Source of the DNA: UBA4636 sp963650915
Lineage (GTDB): Bacteria > Bacillota > Clostridia > Christensenellales > Borkfalkiaceae
Direction: 5' to 3'
Length of the DNA stretch: 64,000 bases
Assembly (NCBI GenBank): GCA_963650915.1
Contig: CAVJMJ010000011.1
Coordinates: forward strand, 1 to 64,000
Numbering within the stretch: position 1 is the stretch's first letter; each line of letters begins with the position of its first letter. Both the position numbers and the translations under genes were made by a program. Below are positions 52,088 to 60,302 of this stretch, in pieces. Below the pieces are notes generated by a model. The model had not been told where the DNA came from, searched no databases, and saw only the letters and a program-made list of their open reading frames with translations.

Positions 52088-53164
52088 TTACTTGCACCCG
52101 AGAAGCTTTTTTACGTCTTGAACGGCGTTTTCGACGTCGACCGACGATATGGTGTCCGCACCCGTTCTGAAAGCTTTTAATAAGTCTTCGGCAGTCGGGT
52201 TTTTAATTGCGATTTCCAACTTAACGTTTTCAAGCGACTTCGGCATAATAGCGGGGGCTAAATCTTTTACGCCCTCCGATAACACGCAGGTCGAAGTTTT
52301 TAATTTTTCTATTCCCGCGCGTTTGAGCATGGCAAGCACGTTGCTTTTTTCTTCCTCGGTTAAATTATCGAAATCGGTAACGGCGATAAGTTCGGTTTTT
52401 CCTGCCTTCTTTTTAAGTTTTGCCCAGTCCTTAGCCGATTTTTGGACTCCTTTTTTGATAAGTTCGCCCAAAAATACAGGCATTTCGATTGCCGAAATTT
52501 TAAGCCTTGCCATGGATTTTACCGTTTTGACTTTGGTTTTTAACGTTTCCGCACCGTAAGGATAAAAGACGGCGACCCTTACGTTGATTCTCCCCGCCGC
52601 GTATTTTTTGGCAAGTTCGACGTTAATCGGAAAGACGGTAACCGATTCTATGCCGAGTAGAACCGCGCTTTCGATACACCTTTTTAAACTTTCGCCTTCA
52701 ATTTTGGGATCTATCAAAAGCCAGTTTATGCGACTGAATAACTTCGAGGCTTTGTAAGCGTTGAATTCTCCCACGAGTTTTTCTTCGCTGACGCCGAAAA
52801 GTTTTGCCGTTTCGCATAAAGAAGAAGGCTCTGTTTCTTTGTCGGTATCCGAGGGTTCGTCGCCTTTTGCGTCGGCGTTTTCGTCGTCTTTTTCCTCGTC
52901 TTGATAGGTTTCGCCTTCTAACCGCAAAGTTTCGTCCCTTTTATCTTCGATATTTACGTCTTCTGTAGTTTCACCTTCCGTTTGTCCGTTTAAAGGCGAA
53001 ACAATCGTTGCCGTTAAATTTTCCTTTTCCTGCTCATTAAAAAGTTCTGTTTTTTCATCGTCGTTAGCCTCAGACTCGCTCGGTAAATCGTTAAGATTTT
53101 TATCATCCTTTTCAAAAGTCGTTTGGCTATTCGTATTTTGCATATTTAACTTCTCGTCGTTCAT
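52088..53164 (-). CDS. DeoC-like aldolase-fold protein with acidic N-terminal extension
   Basis: A 358-residue protein. Residues 1-125 are very acidic, low-complexity and probably disordered. The rest aligns by eye with deoxyribose-phosphate aldolase: INWLLIDPKIEGESLKRC, SVTVFPINVELAKKY, TDFDNLTEEEKSNVLAMLKRAG (in part) and KLKTSTCV, where the Lys matches the Schiff-base Lys of DeoC (VKTSTGF). The second active-site Lys and the Asp of EIDMVIN are not clearly kept (AIEMPVF here). It is next to the nucleoside transporter, which suits deoxyribose salvage, but activity is uncertain. Confidence 0.6.
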   Translation of the reverse strand: MNDEKLNMQNTNSQTTFEKDDKNLNDLPSESEANDDEKTELFNEQEKENLTATIVSPLNGQTEGETTEDVNIEDKRDETLRLEGETYQDEEKDDENADAKGDEPSDTDKETEPSSLCETAKLFGVSEEKLVGEFNAYKASKLFSRINWLLIDPKIEGESLKRCIESAVLLGIESVTVFPINVELAKKYAAGRINVRVAVFYPYGAETLKTKVKTVKSMARLKISAIEMPVFLGELIKKGVQKSAKDWAKLKKKAGKTELIAVTDFDNLTEEEKSNVLAMLKRAGIEKLKTSTCVLSEGVKDLAPAIMPKSLENVKLEIAIKNPTAEDLLKAFRTGADTISSVDVENAVQDVKKLLGCK

Positions 53165-53326
53165 TCGTAAATACCTCCTTTTTGTTTTTTCGCCGTTTAA
53201 CGCCTATACTTGCGATAAATGACGGCTTGGATGCGACCATATTATATATAAGTCGATAATTTTCGATAGGTTATCGCCCTTTTTTAGTGTTACGATTGTA
53301 TTAACTTGTTTTTCGAGGAATAAACC

Positions 53327-53575
53327 GTGAACCAATCTTTTTTAGGCGTAACTTGCGTACTTATTTTGTTTGCTATCTGCCTTATTTTAGGCTACTTGGT
53401 GATTTTTATCAAATACCGGCATTTTCAAAAGCCCGAGCCTTCTAAAAAAACGCCCGAGGTTTTTTATCTTACTCCGATTGAAAAGCCGAAACGTAAAAGG
53501 AAAAAAGGTAGCGCAACACCACTTAAAGCCACGCTCGTAAATAAGGAAGACTTAAAAAGACTATTAGGTAAGTAG
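53327..53575 (+). CDS. Small single-pass membrane protein
   Basis: An 82-residue protein with one membrane helix (5-29) and a basic tail (PKRKRKKGS). GTG start with CGAGGA upstream. It lies on the plus strand between two minus-strand genes. No family recognised; the clear ribosome site and hydrophobic-then-basic layout support a real gene. Confidence 0.55.
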   Translation: MNQSFLGVTCVLILFAICLILGYLVIFIKYRHFQKPEPSKKTPEVFYLTPIEKPKRKRKKGSATPLKATLVNKEDLKRLLGK

Positions 53576-53800
53576 TTTTTTAGTTTTCATATGCCTTTTT
53601 TAAGCGTTTAACTTTTACGTGAATTTTTATGAGTGTTTAAAACAGCGTTAAAATAGCGTTTAAAACGACCGCAGTCCAAAAACACTGCGTTTTTATAAAC
53701 GGTACGGTTTTAAAAGCGTTGTTTTAAAAGCATTATTTTAAAACGCTTTTTGTTTAAAAGGGCGCGTGTGTTTTATGGCGGTACGTTGCCTAAAACAATG

Positions 53801-53828
53801 CGTTTTCGGGCTTATAGGCAGACTTTTA
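53801..53828 (-). repeat. Palindromic element copy
   Basis: TTCGGGCTTATAGGCAGACT, just downstream of rsfS. The gap 53576-53858 also has imperfect TAAAACG/GCGTTTTAA repeats. Confidence 0.8.
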
Positions 53829-53858
53829 TTGAAAATTATTCTTTTTCTAAAAAGAAAA

Positions 53859-54215
53859 TCATTCTTCGTCTACGTACTTTTCGCCCTCGCCCCAAAGTCT
53901 TTCGAGGTGGTAAAAAAGCCTTTGTTCGTCGTCGAAAACGTGTACGATTACTTCGCCGAAATCGAGAACCGCCCATCTGCCTTCCGATACGCCTTCACGC
54001 CTTTTGACGTCCAAACCGTATTCTTTGGAGCAGAATTCTTCGATGTTATCGCACAAAGAATGTACCTGCGTAGTCGATCTTCCGCTTGCGATTATAAAAT
54101 AATCGGCAATTATGGTTTTGTCCGCCACGTAAATTTTTACTATATCCTGTGCCTTTTTTTGCGACAAAAATTTGCAAATACCGTCGGCAAGCGTTTGTGA
54201 ATAGTTATTTTCCAT
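53859..54215 (-). CDS. rsfS: Ribosomal silencing factor
   Basis: A 118-residue RsfS/Iojap protein that binds uL14 and blocks 50S-30S joining when nutrients are scarce. Motifs: DYFIIASGRSTTQVHSL near 40, EGVSEGRWAVLDFGEVIVHVF near 75 (in part), and RLFYHLERLWGE at the end. Follows nadD-yqeK by ~70 bases, the usual neighbourhood. Confidence 0.96.
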   Translation of the reverse strand: MENNYSQTLADGICKFLSQKKAQDIVKIYVADKTIIADYFIIASGRSTTQVHSLCDNIEEFCSKEYGLDVKRREGVSEGRWAVLDFGEVIVHVFDDEQRLFYHLERLWGEGEKYVDEE

Positions 54216-54283
54216 TTTAATATCTCCGTTTTTTATATATTTTAATCGTTGAAATCGGTTGAATTATCGCATATAACCGAACG

Positions 54284-55408
54284 TTAATCTTTTAAATAAT
54301 AGTCGTAGCACTCTTTCGACAGATAATACACCGGTTCGCCCGATTTTTCCAAATAAATTTTAAGATGCTTTAAGCAAAGCAAAAAACCGCTTTCAAAATC
54401 TTTTTGAACGGCGTTTCTCAATTCGTCCGCGTCGGAATAACTCCTTCCTTCCTCCAAAAGGTCGGCTAAGAAAACTATTTTTTCAAGATTACTCATATCG
54501 GCTCTTCCCGTCGTATGGTACTTGATTGCATTTAAAACGTCCTCGTCTTTTACGCCGAGAATGTTTTCGGCTACAAAAGCACCCAAAAATTGATGAACGA
54601 CGGGTTTGGGTACGCCTTCGGGCATCGTAAAACCTTTAAAATCGTTAGGGTCGAAATATTTAGCCACGTCGTGTAGCATGGACGCAAGCGTTGCTTTGTT
54701 TTCGTCCTCTTTAAGGGTTTTTGCATAAATTTTTGCCAAATTCATTACGCCCAAAGTGTGCGTTAATCGGCTTATAGGCAGACTTTTTCTTACGTACTCC
54801 GCTAAATAATCGCCTTTATACAAGCCGTTTTCCCTTATATACTTCAAAACCTTTTCGTCGACTTTTCCTTCCACGGAAAGCCCGAGAAGAAGTCTGTTTC
54901 TTACGTCCGTAGAAGAAATTTTATCGCCGACAAAATTTGAAAACACCACGCCGTCTAAACTGCCGAATTTTTCGACGAAGGTTTTTACGGCGTTTTCTTT
55001 ATCCTCTCCCATTCTTCCCGTAACGAAAAGTTTTGCGTTTTTCAAAATTTCGTCGGGGTTACGCCAGGTAGGAAAGTCTTCAAGCATATCGGTGCCCATC
55101 AAAAAATAAATATCGGCATCACGAAACTCTTTACGAAAATGCTCGACGGTAAGATAGGTATAACTATTTCCACCGGAAACTATTTCGTAATCGCAAATAT
55201 TAGCCTTTTTGCACGACTTAAATGCAATTTTCAGCATATTCAGTCTGTCCCTTCCGCTAACTAAATGTGCGTTCGGTTTATGCGGGGCAATGTTTGCGGG
55301 AAGAACGTATAACTCGTCGAGTTCAGCCTCTTTTATAAAGTTTTCGGCAATTTTAACGTGTTCTGTGTGCGGAGGATCGAAGGAGCCTCCGTAAATTCCT
55401 ATTTTCAT
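54284..55408 (-). CDS. nadD: NadD-YqeK fusion protein
   Basis: A 374-residue two-domain enzyme. Residues 1-195: nicotinate-mononucleotide adenylyltransferase for NAD synthesis, with GGSFDPPHTEHV (near 7) and the C-terminal ISSTDVRNRL. Residues 205-374: YqeK HD-domain Ap4A hydrolase with HTLGVMNLA, the HD pair in MLHDVAKYF, and IKYHTTGRADMS. In Bacillus these are separate adjacent genes. A palindromic element copy encodes SLPISRLT at the junction. The ATG is six bases after a TAAAAT box with no ribosome site: probably leaderless. Confidence 0.94.
   Translation of the reverse strand: MKIGIYGGSFDPPHTEHVKIAENFIKEAELDELYVLPANIAPHKPNAHLVSGRDRLNMLKIAFKSCKKANICDYEIVSGGNSYTYLTVEHFRKEFRDADIYFLMGTDMLEDFPTWRNPDEILKNAKLFVTGRMGEDKENAVKTFVEKFGSLDGVVFSNFVGDKISSTDVRNRLLLGLSVEGKVDEKVLKYIRENGLYKGDYLAEYVRKSLPISRLTHTLGVMNLAKIYAKTLKEDENKATLASMLHDVAKYFDPNDFKGFTMPEGVPKPVVHQFLGAFVAENILGVKDEDVLNAIKYHTTGRADMSNLEKIVFLADLLEEGRSYSDADELRNAVQKDFESGFLLCLKHLKIYLEKSGEPVYYLSKECYDYYLKD
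54761..54789 (-). repeat. Palindromic element copy at the NadD-YqeK junction
   Basis: TTAATCGGCTTATAGGCAGA, translated as SLPISRLT at the start of the YqeK domain. Confidence 0.7.
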
Positions 55409-55414
55409 AAAAAC

Positions 55415-55443
55415 ATTTTATCATAAACCTTAAAGTTTTTCAA
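55415..55443 (-). promoter_or_regulatory. Promoter of nadD-yqeK (leaderless)
   Basis: Minus strand TTGAAA (55438-55443), 17-bp spacer, TAAAAT (55415-55420). +1 falls at or next to the ATG at 55408. Confidence 0.7.
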
Positions 55444-55473
55444 GAATAATCGATAGGTTTTTCGGCAATAATT
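55444..55473 (+). promoter_or_regulatory. Possible forespore (sigma-F/G) promoter
   Basis: GAATA (55444-55448), 15 bases, then GGCAATAATT (55464-55473), which fits the sigma-F -10 pattern GGnRAnAnTw. The ATG at 55479 is five bases on. Short motifs, so tentative. Confidence 0.35.
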
Positions 55474-55478
55474 GTGTT

Positions 55479-56270
55479 ATGAAATCTTTTAGTTTGCCCG
55501 TAATACTTAACTCTTTAATAGTATTTGTCTTTTCCTTTTTTATAATCCTTCTTCCCTTCGGGTTCGTCGATTTACCGCCCGCATTAAGGGTTATATTTTC
55601 GCTTGCAATTGCTTTTACGATAAGTTTTAGCGTGTTTTATCTTTTAAAAGATAAAGAAAATGCCCGCCACGATAAAAAATGCGAAAAAGCACGGAAAGAC
55701 GAAGCGATTTTTACCCTTAACCGATGCACGAAAAAAGAAATCGTTAAAATTTTCGGCGAACTTTTAGACAGATTAAACCTCAGTTACGAGCAACAAAGCG
55801 GTTACTTTTCGACAAACGGCGTCAGTATATTGCCCTGCTTTTTGCCGGAAGAACTCTCGTTAAACGAACTTTTATCGGCGTATAGAAACTGCCCCTTTGA
55901 GAACGAAAAATTAATCGTTATATCGGACAAATTTTCGTCCGCCGTCAACTTAAAAAATCTATCCGTCGTTCACACCCGAAGCATAGTCGCCCTTTTGGAT
56001 AAAGAAAAACTTTTACCCGAAACCCAAAAGCCCGTTAAGCCGAAAAGGAATATTTTGAAAGCGCTGTTTTATAAAGCCAACGGCAAAAAACTTATTTTGT
56101 ACGGAACATGTCTTATTTGCCTCGGTTTTTTTGTTTTTTATCCACTTTATTATTTTATAAGCGGATCGATTTTTATCGTTTACGGGCTTATAGCCCTGTT
56201 TTTCGGTAACATAAAGCCTGTCGACCGTAAAGACGATTTACTGTTTTTGTTAAACAAAACCGAGTCGTAA
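55479..56270 (+). CDS. Hypothetical protein with four membrane helices
   Basis: A 263-residue protein: helices at about 8-29 and 33-56, a cytoplasmic middle domain (60-205) and helices at about 208-228 and 230-250. The middle part alternates strands and helices (KEIVKIFGELLDRLNLSYEQQ, KLIVISDKFSSAVNL, VHTRSIVALLD) somewhat like a restriction-endonuclease fold, but I see no catalytic set. No family recognised. It is divergent from nadD-yqeK, without a ribosome site. YGLIAL in the last helix is encoded by an element-like palindrome. Confidence 0.65.
   Translation: MKSFSLPVILNSLIVFVFSFFIILLPFGFVDLPPALRVIFSLAIAFTISFSVFYLLKDKENARHDKKCEKARKDEAIFTLNRCTKKEIVKIFGELLDRLNLSYEQQSGYFSTNGVSILPCFLPEELSLNELLSAYRNCPFENEKLIVISDKFSSAVNLKNLSVVHTRSIVALLDKEKLLPETQKPVKPKRNILKALFYKANGKKLILYGTCLICLGFFVFYPLYYFISGSIFIVYGLIALFFGNIKPVDRKDDLLFLLNKTES
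56177..56206 (-). repeat. Possible palindromic element copy in coding DNA
   Basis: TTTACGGGCTTATAGCCCTG has the perfect core; read as YGLIAL in a membrane helix. Confidence 0.5.
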
Positions 56271-56418
56271 CTATCGCCGTTTCGTAAGAATTTAAAGTAG
56301 TATTGCGTTTCATCCCTAACTTAAAATCTGCATTTATTCGTCTTGTATATTCGTCGTTTGCATTCGTTGTTTATATCGTTTGTATTCGTCTTATCTATTC
56401 GTTGTTTGTATATGAAAA

Positions 56419-56441
56419 GCGCCCGCGGTTTAGGCGGGCGC
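56419..56441 (-). terminator. Terminator of the LRR lipoprotein gene
   Basis: GC-rich stem GCGCCCGC/GCGGGCGC followed by TTTTCATA on the minus strand. Confidence 0.8.
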
Positions 56442-56485
56442 GCATTATTTATTTAACTATCGGTTTAGTTATTCTTCGTAGCGGT

Positions 56486-57658
56486 TTAGTTATCCTTTGT
56501 AACGTCGTAGTCGAAATCAAAGAGGTATTGTTTAGCAACGTAATTGGTTACGCCGCCTTGTTTGAGTGCGGTGCAACCTGCGAATACGAGGTTACCGTAA
56601 GTAACGTTCGTACAGTTTTCGGGAAGAACGACTTTTGTAAGAGCGGTTAAACCCTTGAAAGCGTTTTCCTTTATCGTAACGGTTTTCCCGGACAAATTAG
56701 AAAGGTCAACGGTTCCCAAAGCCGTGCAACCGTTAAAAGCGCTGGTGCCGATATAGGTTAAATTTTCGCTTGCAACGTACTTACCGCCGTCGGTAGCGGT
56801 GCCCAAAAGGGTGCAACCGGAGAAAGCGGAGTTTCCGATATAAGTCAATGCGGTAGCGTCGTTAAAAGGATTAACGAGAGCGGTGCAACCGGAGAAAGCC
56901 GATTCGGAAATCTTGGTTACGTTTTCGCCGATGGCAAATTTATATAAAGACGTCATGTTTGCGAAAGCATATGCGCCGTATTCGGTAACGGTAGAGGGAA
57001 GAACTACTTCTTCAACGTTCGACAAACCATAAAAAGCGTAATCGCCGACGGTAGAACCGGTCAAAACGACGGTCTTTAAACTATCGGGAACGTAAACGGT
57101 GAAAGAACCGGACGAATTATATTTAACACTTGTGGACGTCGTACCCGTTACTTCGGAAGAACCGAACAAATACGCCAAAGTCTTTTTGGAATTAACGTTG
57201 CCTTCTTTCTTGTTTCCGACGAAAGGAACGGTTAACTTTTCGAGATTGACGCAACCCGTTAAACAAGCACTGCCTATCGTTTCGATATTTTCGTGTATAA
57301 CTACTTCTTTAATGAAAAGCATCCCGGAAAAAGCACTTTCCGCTATTTCTTTAACGGGATAGGTTCCGACTAAAGTGCCGTTGACTTTGTATTCGACGTT
57401 GCCTTGAGGAACTTCGATTTTAGAAACCGCTTGTACGGCTTCCGCTGCGTAATTTTGGTGAGAAACGAGTTCGGTTACTTCGTCGGAAACGTTATAACCG
57501 GTAACTTTTAAGTAATCGCCGTCATCCGACGTAACGAGTTCGTAAGTAAAGCCGAGTTCGGTATCGCTCGAGGTACCGTTATTGCCGTTGCAGGCAACTA
57601 CAGATAAACAGCAAACCAAAAGTGCCAAACATAACAAATAGTTCAATAATTTCTTCAT
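56486..57658 (-). CDS. Leucine-rich-repeat (LRR_5/BspA-type) lipoprotein
   Basis: A 390-residue surface lipoprotein (lipobox VVAC near 23). From about residue 100 it carries BspA-type repeats of ~23-26 residues, each with an A(F)xG/N..L..V/I pattern, for example IAESAFSGMLFIKEVVI, VGDYAFYGLSNVEEVVLP, YGAYAFANMTSLYKFAIG and IKENAFKGLTALTKVVLP. Such repeats form solenoids used for adhesion or protein binding; the partner is unknown. Own promoter (57715-57743) and terminator. A fragment of a similar gene lies at 62195. Confidence 0.9.
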   Translation of the reverse strand: MKKLLNYLLCLALLVCCLSVVACNGNNGTSSDTELGFTYELVTSDDGDYLKVTGYNVSDEVTELVSHQNYAAEAVQAVSKIEVPQGNVEYKVNGTLVGTYPVKEIAESAFSGMLFIKEVVIHENIETIGSACLTGCVNLEKLTVPFVGNKKEGNVNSKKTLAYLFGSSEVTGTTSTSVKYNSSGSFTVYVPDSLKTVVLTGSTVGDYAFYGLSNVEEVVLPSTVTEYGAYAFANMTSLYKFAIGENVTKISESAFSGCTALVNPFNDATALTYIGNSAFSGCTLLGTATDGGKYVASENLTYIGTSAFNGCTALGTVDLSNLSGKTVTIKENAFKGLTALTKVVLPENCTNVTYGNLVFAGCTALKQGGVTNYVAKQYLFDFDYDVTKDN

Positions 57659-57714
57659 AATTACTCCATAATAGCGTCCTAAATTATGTCGGACGCGTCA
57701 AATGCTGTATTGTA

Positions 57715-57743
57715 TTTTATCATTTTATATAGCGTTTGTCAAT
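57715..57743 (-). promoter_or_regulatory. LRR lipoprotein promoter
   Basis: Minus strand TTGACA (57738-57743), 17-bp spacer, TAAAAT (57715-57720). The gap 57744-58022 holds repeats of ACTTTATTTNCNCTAAACAAA and no gene. Confidence 0.85.
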
Positions 57744-58022
57744 CGATTATCGCTTAATTTTTAAGGTATAAGTATATATTATACTTGCTTTTAAGGTATT
57801 TCGAGGCAGAAAGGACAATCCGAAAGGCAAAAACCCGTGTTTTCAACGGATAATCGGCTTCGGCTACATAGGTGCGGACTGAGTATGCGCGAACTAATTA
57901 AGTGTGTTTATTCCTTACCGGTTGTTTGCGCCGTGCAATACTTTATTTACACTAAACAAAACTTTATTTGTGCTTTTATTTGCACAGTGCAAAACTTTAT
58001 TTACGCTAAACAAAAATGACGA

Positions 58023-59492
58023 TTATAGGTTGTTTATGTTGAGTAAAATGCCGAGTGCGGCGGATACGACTATCAAAATAATGGGCGAAGCGTTCTTTTT
58101 GCGCAGTTTTTTGTAGACTATCGCCGTAGCCCCGATAACCACGGTTATAACGAGCGAAACCCAACTAAACCCCGAAAAATCGAAACTGTCGAAATTCGGA
58201 AAAACGTTTGTCATCAAAAGGTTAGCCCCTGTTGCGAGTATCATACCGCAAATTACGGGCTTCATGCCGTTAAGTGCGGCACGCACCGCTTTGTATTGTA
58301 AGAAGTTTTTAAAGACGGCAACTATCAAAAGAATGATTATAAGCGACGGAACTATTACGCCCACGGTTGCCATTATAGAGCCGAAAAGTCCGCCTTGGGT
58401 ACTGCCGACGTAGGTTGCCATGTTTATGGCGATAGGTCCCGGCGTGGATTCGGCTACTGCTATGAAACTCGTAAATTCGGCTTCGCTAAGCCAGCCTCTG
58501 CCAACGGTTTCTTCGAGCATCAAGGGAAGCATTCCGTACCCGCCCCCGAATGAGAACAAACCGACTTTAAAGAAGGTAGTGAACAATTCGCTTACCGTCA
58601 AAAAGTACTTGTACGCACTTGATGAGGACAGATTTTCGATTGCGTCGTTGCAAATTACTTTGTATATTCCGCCGAAGAAAAGTAAGCCTAATAAAACGAC
58701 ACCGCTAACGGTGATTGCAACTATCTTTCCTGCGTTTACGGGGCGTTTTTGCTTTACCGAGGCAGAATTATCGTTTCCGCCGTTTACCGCATTATCCGCT
58801 ATGGTGTCTTTTACCGCTTTATCGACACAGTCGGTTTCGATTTGGTTTTTATTCTCGCCGTCTAATGTTTCCGCTTGGTCGACTTTTTCGGAATTTTGCT
58901 TTAAATCTCCGCCTATAAGCCCGTTATCGGCTTTTTTCTTGGGACGGTAATATATTGCGATACCTAAAATCGCGCCAACTATTACGAAGTAAATAGTCGA
59001 AATATTTAACGGCGTAAAGTTGATTACCATAAGCATGGCAAAACTTAAAAAGGTCAAAACGTAAGATATAACGTTCTTCTTAACGTTTTTCATAAGTTTG
59101 ATTCCCGCTGAAACTATAAGCACGGAAACGGCGCATTGAATGCCCTGAAAGGCTTTGTTTACCACGGGGTAATCGAGTATTTTTGAAAAGAAAAGCGAAA
59201 TAAGATATATAATGATAAGCGACGGCAAGGAAACGCCTATGGTTGCCATTACCGAGCCAAATATACCGGCACGTTTATAGCCTACGTAAGTCGCACTGTT
59301 TATGGCAATGGGACCGGGGGTGGATTCGGCTATCGCAACGACGTCGGAAAATTCTTCCTCGTCCAGATACTTGCGCTTTTCAACGACTTCGTGGGAAATA
59401 AGCGAAATCATCGCATATCCGCCGCCGAATGTGAATAAGCCGATTTTAAAGAACAATAAAAACAATTCAAATGCATCTTTAAGCTTTTTCAT
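58023..59492 (-). CDS. Two-domain chromate-type (CHR) transporter
   Basis: A 489-residue membrane protein made of two homologous CHR domains (about 1-185 and 290-489). Both have the family motifs FFKIGLFTFGGGYAMI / FFKVGLFSFGGGYGML and VAIAESTPGPIAINSATYVG / the equivalent near 350. A charged linker (185-260) joins them and includes ADNGLIGGDL, encoded by a palindromic element copy. Chromate export is the named function of the family, but chloride or other anions are possible in gut Clostridia. GGAG before ATG; a 22-bp minisatellite fills the leader. Confidence 0.92.
   Translation of the reverse strand: MKKLKDAFELFLLFFKIGLFTFGGGYAMISLISHEVVEKRKYLDEEEFSDVVAIAESTPGPIAINSATYVGYKRAGIFGSVMATIGVSLPSLIIIYLISLFFSKILDYPVVNKAFQGIQCAVSVLIVSAGIKLMKNVKKNVISYVLTFLSFAMLMVINFTPLNISTIYFVIVGAILGIAIYYRPKKKADNGLIGGDLKQNSEKVDQAETLDGENKNQIETDCVDKAVKDTIADNAVNGGNDNSASVKQKRPVNAGKIVAITVSGVVLLGLLFFGGIYKVICNDAIENLSSSSAYKYFLTVSELFTTFFKVGLFSFGGGYGMLPLMLEETVGRGWLSEAEFTSFIAVAESTPGPIAINMATYVGSTQGGLFGSIMATVGVIVPSLIIILLIVAVFKNFLQYKAVRAALNGMKPVICGMILATGANLLMTNVFPNFDSFDFSGFSWVSLVITVVIGATAIVYKKLRKKNASPIILIVVSAALGILLNINNL
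58903..58937 (+). repeat. Palindromic element copy inside the CHR transporter linker
   Basis: CCGCCTATAAGCCCGTTATC, read on the minus strand as ADNGLIGG, in the linker between the two CHR domains. Confidence 0.85.
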
Positions 59493-59494
59493 TA

Positions 59495-59600
59495 TATTAC
59501 TCCGTTGTTGGGTTTAGATTACTGCGTTATCGGGTTTAGATTACTGCGTTATCGGGTTTAGATTAATTCGTTACCGGGTTTAGATTAATTCGTTATCGGG
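59495..59600. repeat. 22-bp tandem repeat x5
   Basis: GGGTTTAGATTA units at 59510, 59532, 59554 and 59576, with a last partial unit at 59598, exact period 22, immediately upstream of the CHR transporter ribosome site. Confidence 0.92.
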
Positions 59601-59635
59601 ATTGCATTCGTCATCCCTAAGTTTTTTTTAAACTT

Positions 59636-59824
59636 TTATGCCCGTTTTTCCGCCCTTTTTATAACAGTTTTTAAGTACTTTTTTGCTTTCAAAGTTTTTT
59701 TACCGTTTTCGTTCGGATAAAGCCGAAGAAACTCACTCACGGCGGTTTTTTCGTTCTCGTTCTGGTAATACAGAAAAAATTTACTCACTGCGTACTTTAT
59801 ATCGTCGCTTAAAAAACTCCGCAC
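59636..59824 (-). CDS. Possible small protein
   Basis: A 62-residue, Lys/Glu-rich frame with GTG start and no ribosome site. It contains an internal duplication (AVSKFFLYYQNENEKT and AVSEFLRLYPNENGKK). A good minus-strand promoter lies 75-105 bases upstream. It may be a real gene or one more intergenic repeat with an open frame. Confidence 0.3.
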   Translation of the reverse strand: MRSFLSDDIKYAVSKFFLYYQNENEKTAVSEFLRLYPNENGKKTLKAKKYLKTVIKRAEKRA

Positions 59825-59851
59825 AGAAGAAAATTACACTGTCAAAAAGGA

Positions 59852-59946
59852 AAACACGCCACACAAAAGGCATAGACAAGCGACTTAAAGCAGATTTATA
59901 ATATACCTTTATTTAACGTCGTTGTCAAGTTTTGCGTGGCGTGTTT
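59852..59946. repeat. Inverted-repeat element
   Basis: AAACACGCCAC (59852-59862) and GTGGCGTGTTT (59936-59946) form a perfect 11-base inverted repeat enclosing a promoter. Could be a small non-autonomous element or a structured RNA. Confidence 0.6.
59900..59928 (-). promoter_or_regulatory. Promoter reading towards the CHR transporter
   Basis: Minus strand TTGACA (59923-59928), 17-bp spacer, TATATT (59900-59905). Confidence 0.75.
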
Positions 59947-60104
59947 GTAAGATTTAAGCAAATGTTTTCGGCGTTTTCGGTGGCTTTCCTTTTTCGGCAA
60001 TGTTGACTTCTTTTATTTTTTATTGTTATTTTGCTAAGTTCCAAATTTTTTAAAAATGTAAGTTTACAACTTCGAAAACACGATAAGTAGACTTAAACCG
60101 ACGG

Positions 60105-60145
60105 TTTTACACACTAAAAGTCCGCCTATAAGCCCGTTATCGGCT
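60105..60145 (+). repeat. Palindromic element copy, extended
   Basis: TTTTACACACTAAAAGTCC precedes CTATAAGCCCGTTATCGG. The same extra 12 bases precede the copy at 60261, so these two arose from one another. Confidence 0.92.
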
Positions 60146-60260
60146 GTTTTTTTGGAAGCCTGTCTTTTTTATGCCTTGTTTTTATTTATATATATCTCGT
60201 TTCAGTTACACCTTTTTTTGCCCTTGCTCTTATTTATATACACCTTGCTTTTATCTTTTA

Positions 60261-60302
60261 TTTTACACACTAAAAGTCCGTCTATAAGCCTGTTATCGGT
60301 TA
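60261..60302 (+). repeat. Palindromic element copy, extended, overlapping a stop codon
   Basis: TTTTACACACTAAAAGTCC precedes CTATAAGCCTGTTATCGG. The stop codon of spoIVFB lies inside it. Confidence 0.9.
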
